Positions 1 through 5,618 of a stretch of 6,090 bases of DNA are shown here, one piece after another. This DNA comes from Dysgonamonadaceae bacterium (GTDB lineage: Bacteria > Bacteroidota > Bacteroidia > Bacteroidales > Azobacteroidaceae): NCBI GenBank assembly GCA_031258895.1, contig JAIRMF010000073.1, positions 1-6,090 on the forward strand. The letters run 5' to 3'. The notes below the pieces were generated by a model. That model was not told the origin of the DNA and made no database searches. It saw only the letters and a program-made list of their open reading frames with translations. The translations under genes were made by a program, and so were the position numbers. Numbering within the stretch: the first letter of the stretch is position 1; each line of letters starts with the position of its first letter.

Positions 1-49
1 CCGCTCCAAGCAGCAGTTCGGCATCCCTCTGTATGTATGTTCTTTCCAT
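1..49 (-). CDS. N-terminal fragment of an unidentified protein, cut by the left edge
   Basis: An ATG at 49-47 on the minus strand opens a frame that stays open to the window edge and reads MERTYIQRDAELLLGA, 16 complete codons. A well-formed Bacteroides-type promoter points at it from 58-89, which is the main reason to believe it is a real gene start rather than chance. Sixteen residues are too few to assign a family. The pattern of an aromatic-Ile followed by Arg-Asp-Ala-Glu faintly recalls the start of Bacteroidales AAA+ ATPases with a DUF4143 domain, but that is only a guess. The gene is divergent from the rightward operon. Confidence 0.5.
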   Translation of the reverse strand, partial: MERTYIQRDAELLLGA

Positions 50-57
50 AAAGTTTA

Positions 58-89
58 CAAAAGTAAGTATTGTTTTTTAAACTGCCAAA
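58..89 (-). promoter_or_regulatory. Bacteroides-type promoter firing leftward
   Basis: Read on the minus strand, TTTG (89-86) is followed by 20 bp and then TACTTTTG (65-58). This matches the Bacteroidota primary sigma factor consensus of TTTG, 19-21 bp, TAnnTTTG. Transcription should begin a few bases past 58, around 51-54, so the leader before the ATG at 49 would be only about 2-5 nt. That predicted near-leaderless mRNA is inferred from element spacing. Confidence 0.6.
64..81. repeat. 18-bp direct repeat, copy 1
   Basis: The sequence taagtattgttttttaaa occurs here and again, identically, at 239-256, 175 bp downstream. This copy fills most of the spacer between the two elements of the leftward promoter. 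If two mismatches are allowed, the similarity extends left to 58 (CAAAAG here against CAGAAA in copy 2). Confidence 0.8.
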
Positions 90-238
90 TAAACAGTGAA
101 AAAAACATACTCGTTATAAAGACGCATAAGTTCGCAGTACTCGGCGGTCGGTATCGGATTCTAAGTCATAATCCAGCTATCGGCAACAATAAATGTACGT
201 TAATATATTTCTTTATTCCAATATAATATCAGCAGAAA

Positions 239-256
239 TAAGTATTGTTTTTTAAA
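239..256. repeat. 18-bp direct repeat, copy 2
   Basis: Exact second copy of the 64-81 repeat, just upstream of the rightward promoters. The left extension (233-238, CAGAAA) looks like a degraded form of the promoter element next to copy 1. No matching TTTG element follows at the right distance on the minus strand, so this copy probably does not act as a promoter. Confidence 0.8.
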
Positions 257-271
257 AATCATATATATGTA

Positions 272-304
272 TTTGAAAATTTTTGATAATGCTAAATAAA
301 TTTG
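272..304 (+). promoter_or_regulatory. Rightward Bacteroides-type promoter, upstream register
   Basis: TTTG at 272-275, 21 bp, then TAAATTTG at 297-304 fits the Bacteroidota primary promoter consensus. It would start transcription around 308-312, giving a leader of about 30-35 nt before the ATG at 344. It overlaps a second match shifted 8-10 bp downstream; which one is used cannot be told from sequence. Confidence 0.5.
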
Positions 305-312
305 TACCTTTG
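282..312 (+). promoter_or_regulatory. Rightward Bacteroides-type promoter, downstream register
   Basis: TTTG at 282-285, 19 bp, then TACCTTTG at 305-312 is a full consensus match. Transcription should begin around 316-320, about 25 nt before the ATG at 344. It also decides the start of the next gene: an in-frame ATG at 302 lies inside the promoter, upstream of the predicted transcript start, so it cannot be the translation start if this promoter is used. Confidence 0.75.
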
Positions 313-343
313 CAACTCAAAATACAACTTAAATTATATCAAA

Positions 344-1261
344 ATGAACATCAACAGACGAAAATTCCTCCAAAATTCCGCAGCCGGACTCGCTATGACC
401 GCCCTCGCAGGAACAGTCACGACGGCTTGTACCAAATCGGAAAAAAAATCCAATGCCAAAAACACGGCTTGCTTAAAAATCTCGCTTCAGGAAAGCGTAA
501 CGCCCGGAAACACGCTCAGACAGAAACTCGACTTCATGGAAAGTTTGGGTATCGCCGGCATAGAACCCTCCGGACACAGGCTAAGAGAACGACTCCCAGA
601 ACTGAAAGCCGCCGTCAAAGACAGAACGGTGAAAGTCAGCGCAATATGCGCCGGTTTCTCCGGCTTTATCCTCTCCCCTTACCCTGAGGAAAGACAGCTT
701 TTCTTCGAATCCACACAGGAAATCATCCAGGCCGCAAGCGAGCTCGAAGCCCTCGGCGTCGTTATCGTACCGGCATTCAACGGACAGCAACCGCAATACC
801 CCCACACCCCCGAAACGCGAAAATTTCTGATTGAACAGTTGCAGGAAATCGGACAAATCGCCGCCCTATACGGGACAAGCGTCATCCTCGAACCCCTAAA
901 CAGAGGCGAAGCGTTCTTCCTGCGTCAGGTTGCCGACGCCGCCTCGATATGTCGCGATGCAAACAACAACGGCGTCAGATGCATGGGTGATTTCTGGCAC
1001 ATGACGTTCGAAGAAACCTCCGACATGGGAGCGTTTCTCTCTGCCGGCGACTACCTTCAGCACGTACACATAGCAAGCCGCAAAAACAGGCTAATCCCAG
1101 GCGAAGACGGCGAAGTCGACGACTACGTGAACGGTTTCACCGGCCTCAAAATGCTCGGATATGACAAATACATAAGTTATGAATGCGGATGCAGCGGAGA
1201 CCGCCCCACCCTGATCGCACAATCCGTCAAAATGCTCGAAGAACAATGGGCAAAAGCCTGA
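344..1261 (+). CDS. Tat-exported sugar phosphate isomerase/epimerase-like TIM-barrel protein
   Basis: This 305-residue protein belongs to the xylose isomerase-like TIM-barrel (AP endonuclease 2 family) superfamily. The N-terminus carries a twin-arginine signal, NRRKFLQ at residues 4-10, then a hydrophobic stretch and Cys29 in a weak lipobox (TTAC), so export through Tat is likely and lipid anchoring is possible. The barrel spans about 43-300. Likely metal ligands are Glu183 (in EPLNR), Asp216 and His219 (in GDFWHM), His242 (in HVHI) and Glu280 (in YECG), the usual set of this fold, so the active site looks intact. The family isomerises or epimerises keto sugars or hydroxypyruvate; the substrate here is unknown. 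The start at 344 is preferred over 302 because it begins directly at the Tat signal and lies downstream of the promoters. The leader before it is A-rich with no Shine-Dalgarno. The 3' end overlaps the next gene by 16 bp. Confidence 0.88.
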   Translation: MNINRRKFLQNSAAGLAMTALAGTVTTACTKSEKKSNAKNTACLKISLQESVTPGNTLRQKLDFMESLGIAGIEPSGHRLRERLPELKAAVKDRTVKVSAICAGFSGFILSPYPEERQLFFESTQEIIQAASELEALGVVIVPAFNGQQPQYPHTPETRKFLIEQLQEIGQIAALYGTSVILEPLNRGEAFFLRQVADAASICRDANNNGVRCMGDFWHMTFEETSDMGAFLSAGDYLQHVHIASRKNRLIPGEDGEVDDYVNGFTGLKMLGYDKYISYECGCSGDRPTLIAQSVKMLEEQWAKA

Positions 1262-1959
1262 TAGCATCCCATAAAATAACCGTTGCCCTGCTTGCAGCTC
1301 TCGCCGTAAGCCTGGCAACGGCAACTTTTATAGAGAAGTACGACAGCACTCGCGCAGCTTTCGTCTTCATCTACCATAACCCGCTGTTTTTTATACTTTT
1401 CCTGCTCGCGGTGGTAAATCTCATCGCATCAGCAGTCGAAAACAAACTCCTCAAATCCGCTAAAAAAGGATTCCTCATAGTTCATGCGGCATTCATCATA
1501 ATACTTATCGGAGCGCTCGTCTCTCATCTATTCGGCTCAAACGGAAACCTCAGACTGCGCGCCGGACAAACCGCCGACCATATCCTTCTAAACGACAAAC
1601 GGCAAACTCATCGTCTGCCGTTCCAAATAGAACTCGTAAAATTTACCCTTAAACGTTACCCCGGCTCCGATAGCCCTGCGTCGTACGAAAGTCAGGTCCG
1701 GATTCACGACCATAACAAAGTAACAACGCGCACAATATCTATGAACAATCCCCTTGATTACCGCGGGTACCGATTCTTTCAAATGTCTTACGACGAAGAT
1801 GAAAACGGCAGCGCGCTTTCAGTATGCAAAGACAGCGCAGGGAAAAATATCACCTACGCAGGTTACGGTTTGCTCGCACTTGGTTTCGCGTTTTGTTTCG
1901 CAAGTAAAAACAGCCGAATACGAAAACTGTTAGCCGTCATCCGCAATAATCACTCCTGA
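1246..1959 (+). CDS. ResB-type cytochrome c biogenesis protein without a CcsA half
   Basis: This 237-residue membrane protein matches the ResB (Ccs1) part of CcsBA cytochrome c synthases, which carry haem across the membrane and attach it to c-type cytochromes. Membrane helices lie at about 11-28, 44-63, 75-94 and 203-219, with an extracytoplasmic domain at about 96-200. Family signatures visible are ATFIEK (26-31), IVHAAFIIILIGA (78-90), RYPGSDSPASYES (137-149) and NNPLDYRGYRFFQMSYD (167-183). His80 in the third helix sits where CcsBA has a haem-ligand histidine. Fused CcsBA proteins continue after this point into the tryptophan-rich WWD domain of CcsA. Here the frame stops, and no ccsA follows because rmuC converges. 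The ATG at 1246 is chosen over 1183 because it starts just before the first helix; the earlier codons lie inside the upstream gene. The overlap of 16 bp suggests translational coupling. Confidence 0.82.
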   Translation: MGKSLIASHKITVALLAALAVSLATATFIEKYDSTRAAFVFIYHNPLFFILFLLAVVNLIASAVENKLLKSAKKGFLIVHAAFIIILIGALVSHLFGSNGNLRLRAGQTADHILLNDKRQTHRLPFQIELVKFTLKRYPGSDSPASYESQVRIHDHNKVTTRTISMNNPLDYRGYRFFQMSYDEDENGSALSVCKDSAGKNITYAGYGLLALGFAFCFASKNSRIRKLLAVIRNNHS

Positions 1960-3137
1960 TCGCCTGACAAATCCTCAGTCCGCCCTTCAGGTAACGACTC
2001 GACGCCCCGTAACTTCCGCTCTATCGCTCGTGTCCTAACGCCTGCGTCTGTAATGCTCCTGGCCACCGTTTGCAACTGGCTCGACGCACGATCCAAAACA
2101 TCCCCAAACTTGCCAAACTCCGCCTTAACAGCTCCCAATAAAGTCCAAACCTCACTCGTCCGCTTCTGGATAGCAAGCGTCCTAAAACCCATCTGTAAAC
2201 TGCTTAAAAAAGCCGCTAAATTAGCAGGCCCGACAACAGTTATCCGATAATCCCGACGTAACGACTCAAACAACTCAACACTCCTCAGAATCTCAGCATA
2301 TACCCCTTCCGAAGGAACAAACATAATCGCAAAATCGGTAGTTAACGGCGGATTGATATACTTGGATGCAATACTCCGAGCCGTAACCCTAACAGAATCC
2401 TCAAAACGCTTCCTGAATCCCAAAACAATCTCCCTGCTCTCACCGGATTCATAAGCGTCAAACAGCCGTTGGTAATCCTCGACAGGAAATTTAGAGTCGA
2501 TCGGCAAAAGTAACATGCCGTCGCCCTCTAATTGCCCCGGCAACTTGACAACAGCATCCACATGCTCCTGACCGTTCCCCCCAACAGATACCTGTATCGA
2601 ATACTGCTCCGGAGAAAATATCTGACCCAGCAAACTCTCCAACTGTACCTCGCCAAATGTACCACGTATCTTGACATTAGTCAAAACCTTCTTCAACCCT
2701 CCTACATCGCTCGCCAGCGTTTGCATCTCCCCCAATCCCTTTTGTACCTCCTCCAAACGCTTACTGATAAGCTCGAAAGATTCATTAAACCGCCTGTTAA
2801 TAGATTCCTGAAGCTTCTCGTCAACAGTCTTGCGCATCTCCTCCAAACGTCTCCCGTTGTCATCCTGAAGTCGCGACAAACGACCCTCTATCGTCTCCCG
2901 TATCTCCCGCAACGACTTATTCAGCTCCTCTCTGTTGTCCCTGAAAGCCTCTTGATTCTCCTTCCTGTTCCCTCTAAACTCGTCCCGAATCAATGAGTCC
3001 ATCTTCAAAATATCGGAATAAATGCCGTTAAGTCTGTTAAAGACGTCGCTGTTATCAATGGTGAGATTTTTGTTCCATGTAACGATAAGATTGATAATTA
3101 CAACGATTATCAAAACCGAAAGTAAAATTGTTGTCAT
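1950..3137 (-). CDS. rmuC: RmuC family DNA recombination protein
   Basis: RmuC was identified in E. coli as a factor limiting inverted-repeat-induced rearrangements and has a nuclease-like fold. This 395-residue protein has the family layout: an N-terminal membrane anchor (about 2-20), a long charged coiled coil (about 30-150), then the conserved core. Core signatures are LTNVKIRGTFGEVQLESLL (152-170), PEQY (176-179), LPIDSKFPVEDYQ (211-223) and DFAIMFVPSEGVYAEILR (268-285). The C-terminus (about 375-395) is polar and probably disordered. The start at 3137 is supported by the anchor that follows it immediately and by the A-rich leader. It lies 31 bp after mreD, so co-transcription is likely. 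Its 3' end overlaps the convergent resB gene by 10 bp. Its coding strand is G-rich, whereas the mre genes on the same strand are C-rich. Confidence 0.93.
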   Translation of the reverse strand: MTTILLSVLIIVVIINLIVTWNKNLTIDNSDVFNRLNGIYSDILKMDSLIRDEFRGNRKENQEAFRDNREELNKSLREIRETIEGRLSRLQDDNGRRLEEMRKTVDEKLQESINRRFNESFELISKRLEEVQKGLGEMQTLASDVGGLKKVLTNVKIRGTFGEVQLESLLGQIFSPEQYSIQVSVGGNGQEHVDAVVKLPGQLEGDGMLLLPIDSKFPVEDYQRLFDAYESGESREIVLGFRKRFEDSVRVTARSIASKYINPPLTTDFAIMFVPSEGVYAEILRSVELFESLRRDYRITVVGPANLAAFLSSLQMGFRTLAIQKRTSEVWTLLGAVKAEFGKFGDVLDRASSQLQTVARSITDAGVRTRAIERKLRGVESLPEGRTEDLSGDQE

Positions 3138-3168
3138 AAGTTTTTATGTGAAATATATATATGGTGTA

Positions 3169-3693
3169 TTAGCGTTCCGTCTTTCCGCAATAAATCATCT
3201 CCATTCCGTACATTATGGGATAGGAAACGGCGAAACAGCCCGCGATGCGTAAGAAAAGCGTCGAGGGGACAAAAGATGCGCCGGCGTCAATAACGGAAAG
3301 CAAAATGATATGTAACAGCATTACCGACGCCGAATAACGCAAAAACATGCTCCGTCCGAAAGTGACAAAAGACGGTATCACATTCTCAGTGACATCCCTG
3401 GGTTTAAAAAGCCCTGCCAGACGAAACCGCGCAAAAGCAACCGTAACCGCCGCCAGCATGTTTGTCCCTATGGTGTAGCCGAAAGTATGGCCGAACAGGT
3501 CTACCGCAAGGCCTATCAACATTCCCAGTAACAGGACGATATTACGATTAAGCCTGACCGGTAATTTGATGAGAAAATAGGAATAAATGACCGGCGTCGC
3601 GATGTGGAAAATATGAACTCTGCTCAGGATGCAAACCTGCAGGGATACGAGCAGAATAAACATGGCCGATTGCCGGATAAATATCTTCGTCAT
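3169..3693 (-). CDS. mreD: Rod shape-determining protein MreD
   Basis: MreD is the small, fully membrane-embedded member of the MreBCD elongasome. This 174-residue protein is strongly hydrophobic, with about five or six helices (roughly 9-25, 30-46, 52-68, 74-90, 115-137 and 147-165). It contains GLAVDLFGHTFGYTIGTNMLAA (61-82), the best-conserved stretch of Bacteroidota MreD, and a Lys-Pro-Arg-Asp loop at 97-100. Its length is normal for the family. The ATG at 3693 overlaps the mreC stop in an ATGA tetranucleotide (3690-3693), so the two are translationally coupled. In Bacteroidales relatives, as I recall, mrdA and rodA come next; here rmuC does. Confidence 0.9.
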   Translation of the reverse strand: MTKIFIRQSAMFILLVSLQVCILSRVHIFHIATPVIYSYFLIKLPVRLNRNIVLLLGMLIGLAVDLFGHTFGYTIGTNMLAAVTVAFARFRLAGLFKPRDVTENVIPSFVTFGRSMFLRYSASVMLLHIILLSVIDAGASFVPSTLFLRIAGCFAVSYPIMYGMEMIYCGKTER

Positions 3694-4550
3694 TCTGCGA
3701 CCTCCTTTCCTATTGAATCCTGTTCCGCTCTATCCGTGTTTTCGACAATGAGCGCCCGTCGGAGAGTACTGAAATCGGTCAGAAGTTTTATTCTAAGCCG
3801 GTTCAGGCCGGAGGATTTTTGTTCGAGAGCATCCGTCACTATACCGACCGGTATTCCTTCCGGAAAGGTAGACGAGTAACCGCTTGTGACGATTGTGTCG
3901 CCGACATTGAATACGGTGTGACTTGGCAACTCGCCGAGATTGGAGTAACGGGGGTCTTTGCCGTCCCAGAGGAGGGAGCCGAAGAAGTTTGTGGAAACTA
4001 TCTTGCAGCTCAACCGTGATTTGGGATTCAACAGCGAAATGACCCTTGAAAAATTTGGGGAAACGCTCATCACCAAACCTATCACACTGCCTTCCGCCGA
4101 CAAGACGCCCATATCTTCGCGAATTCCGTCATTTGTTCCTTTGTTCAGGGTGATGTAGTTTTCGGTGCAGGCGATGCTGTTGTGAACGAGTTTAGCGGGG
4201 ATGAAGCGCCATGAAGGGATGTTTTCCGACGGGACGGACGGCGGGACGGGATTTTTGTCTCGATTGACGTCTTTATTGACCGTTTCGATATATTTTTCAT
4301 ACTGCATCAGTTCCTGTTCGAGGACGGCGATACGTTCGACGAGCGCTTTGTTGTCTGCTTTAAGATTCAGGTACGACCCTATCGCTGACGAGAAGGCATG
4401 GACACGCCCTGCGATTTCCTGTGAAACGACAAGGAAGCGGCTGCGTTGGATTTCGTCGTTACTTATCAACAGTTTAGCGGACAGGCATACTAAGGCGAGA
4501 AAGAGCAGCCGGTGAAAATTGTTAAGGATGAATAGGATTAGATTTTTCAA
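3690..4550 (-). CDS. mreC: Cell shape-determining protein MreC
   Basis: MreC links cytoplasmic MreB to periplasmic wall enzymes such as PBP2. This 286-residue protein has a short cytoplasmic start, a membrane helix at about 12-30, a coiled coil at about 60-90, a Pro/Ser-rich linker (100-113) and the two-lobed beta-barrel domain (about 115-270). Typical MreC motifs are NYITLNKGTNDGIREDMGVL (131-150), VIGLV (156-160), GDTIVTSGYSSTFPEGIPVG (217-236) and LRIKLLTDFSTLRRALIVE (252-270). The length is normal for Bacteroidota. The start is TTG (4550-4548), directly after the mreB stop. It is accepted because the family normally begins with Met-Arg/Lys-Asn-Leu at this point and no ATG or GTG fits. The rare start and zero spacing imply translation by coupling to mreB. 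Confidence 0.92.
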   Translation of the reverse strand: MKNLILFILNNFHRLLFLALVCLSAKLLISNDEIQRSRFLVVSQEIAGRVHAFSSAIGSYLNLKADNKALVERIAVLEQELMQYEKYIETVNKDVNRDKNPVPPSVPSENIPSWRFIPAKLVHNSIACTENYITLNKGTNDGIREDMGVLSAEGSVIGLVMSVSPNFSRVISLLNPKSRLSCKIVSTNFFGSLLWDGKDPRYSNLGELPSHTVFNVGDTIVTSGYSSTFPEGIPVGIVTDALEQKSSGLNRLRIKLLTDFSTLRRALIVENTDRAEQDSIGKEVAE

Positions 4551-5579
4551 TTACCTGATCAAAATAGTTGTGGAGCTGAATTTGTTGATGTTTTTAAGGG
4601 CGATACCTGTTCCTTTTGCTACCGCATGGAGGGGGTCGTCGGCGACGTGGAACTGAATGTTTATTTTGTCCGTCAATCTTTTGTCTAAGCCTCTCAATAG
4701 CGCTCCGCCTCCGGAGAGGTATATTCCGTTTCGGACGATGTCGGAATAGAGTTCCGGCGGGGTATTTTCGAGGGCGTTGAGGATTGCCGTTTCCATTCTT
4801 GAGACGGATTTATCCAAGCAGTGCGCTATTTCCTGATACGATATTGGGACTTCCATTGGTAAGGCGGTCATTTTGTTTGCTCCGTGCACGACGAAGTCTT
4901 CCGGAGGGGAATCGAGGCGTATTAGGGCCGATCCGACATTTATTTTGATTTGTTCGGCGGTTCCTTCTCCTATTCTCATGTTGTGTTGTCGTCCCATGTG
5001 ATCGACGATATCTGCCGTCAGTTCGTCGCCTGCGATTCTGATGGAGGTATTTGTGACGAGTCCGCCGAGGGATATAACTGCTATTTCGGTTGTTCCGCCT
5101 CCTATGTCCACTATCATGTTACCTTCCGGCGCTTCGACGTCGAGACCTATTCCGAGGGCGGCTGCCATTGGTTCGAATATTAGGAAGACGTCGCGTCCGC
5201 CGGCTCTTTCCGCGGAATCTCTGACTGCTCTTATTTCCACCTCGGTTGCGCCGGAGGGGATACAGACGACTATTCTCAGGGATGGGGAGAAGAAGTGGTG
5301 TTTGTTTTCCGTTTTTTTTATCAGGCCACGGATCATTTGTTCTGCGGCGTTAAAGTCTGCGATGACTCCGTCTTTGAGGGGTCTTACGGTTTCTATCCAG
5401 GGAGGTGTTCTGCCGTCTTGATTTTTTGCTGCTTGTCCGAGGCTGAACAGTTTACCTGTTCTTTTGTCGAGTGAGACGTATGAGGGGTCATCGACGACTA
5501 TTCTGCCGTTATGCAGGATGATTGTGTTAGCGGTACCGAGGTCGATTGCGATTTCTTTGGTGAATGAGAATAGGCCCAT
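4551..5579 (-). CDS. mreB: Rod shape-determining actin homologue MreB
   Basis: MreB is the bacterial actin that forms membrane-bound filaments guiding lateral wall synthesis. This 342-residue protein is full length and all nucleotide-binding motifs are intact: phosphate-1 DLGTANT (13-19), catalytic-region Glu136 in FEPMAAALG, phosphate-2 DIGGGTTE (158-165) and the adenosine motif SGGGALLRGLD (289-299). The family stretch EGTAEQIKINVGSA (205-218) is also present. The N-terminus MGLFSF has the short hydrophobic form seen in this phylum and probably helps membrane contact. It is followed without a gap by mreC. Upstream, 39 bp separate it from purH, and 28 of these, abutting the start codon, are a 14-bp tandem repeat. 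No promoter match is visible in that gap, so transcription probably comes from within or upstream of purH. Confidence 0.97.
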   Translation of the reverse strand: MGLFSFTKEIAIDLGTANTIILHNGRIVVDDPSYVSLDKRTGKLFSLGQAAKNQDGRTPPWIETVRPLKDGVIADFNAAEQMIRGLIKKTENKHHFFSPSLRIVVCIPSGATEVEIRAVRDSAERAGGRDVFLIFEPMAAALGIGLDVEAPEGNMIVDIGGGTTEIAVISLGGLVTNTSIRIAGDELTADIVDHMGRQHNMRIGEGTAEQIKINVGSALIRLDSPPEDFVVHGANKMTALPMEVPISYQEIAHCLDKSVSRMETAILNALENTPPELYSDIVRNGIYLSGGGALLRGLDKRLTDKINIQFHVADDPLHAVAKGTGIALKNINKFSSTTILIR

Positions 5580-5607
5580 GTTTGTGAGATATTATTTGTG
5601 AGATATT
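5580..5607 (-). repeat. 14-bp tandem repeat abutting the mreB start codon
   Basis: Read on the minus strand, AATATCTCACAAAT is followed at once by AATATCTCACAAAC and then the mreB ATG. The two units differ only in the last base. The repeat makes up the whole proximal leader of mreB, where Bacteroidota ribosome-binding information (A-rich, no Shine-Dalgarno) would lie. It may be a recent slippage or duplication product; a role in mreB expression is possible but unproven. Confidence 0.85.
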
Positions 5608-5618
5608 TTCTTATTTTT

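Larger units (their letters stand above)
50..343. other. Divergent intergenic spacer, non-coding
   Basis: This AT-rich stretch separates a leftward gene from a rightward operon. It holds one leftward promoter at its left end, two overlapping rightward promoters at its right end, and an 18-bp direct repeat. I found no convincing ORF, tRNA, rho-independent terminator or strong extended hairpin; the best small stem is GGATT/AATCC around 157-175. The middle part (about 90-238) has no feature I can name. Confidence 0.6.

Noticed and set aside
82..238. Small mobile element (MITE-like) bounded by the 18-bp direct repeats
   Set aside because: No terminal inverted repeats are visible inside the repeat copies, and 18 bp is long for a target-site duplication.
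302..343. Earlier in-frame ATG for the TIM-barrel gene, adding 14 residues
   Set aside because: It lies within the promoter -7 element region, upstream of the predicted transcript start, and would place a non-signal-like stretch before the Tat motif.
283..687. 134-residue plus-strand open frame overlapping the TIM-barrel gene
   Set aside because: It is Arg-rich, out-of-frame, overlaps the promoter, and encodes no recognisable domain, whereas the overlapping frame is a clear family member.
1183..1245. Earlier in-frame ATG for the ResB-like gene, adding 21 residues
   Set aside because: The added residues are Arg/Pro-rich, lie entirely inside the upstream gene, and do not resemble ResB N-termini. 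The start at 1246 begins directly before the first helix.
2532..2996. 154-residue plus-strand open frame within rmuC
   Set aside because: It is Leu/Gln/Thr-rich and antisense to the rmuC coiled coil and core. The minus-strand protein has clear RmuC motifs, so this is a compositional shadow.
3040..3168. Possible replication origin at the skew switch
   Set aside because: The region is AT-rich with a short AT run at 3152-3162, but I found no close match to the TTATCCACA DnaA box or a cluster of near matches, and no dnaA or gidA-type neighbours.
5041..5421. 126-residue plus-strand open frame within mreB
   Set aside because: It is antisense to the intact, highly conserved mreB nucleotide-binding region and has no recognisable domain.
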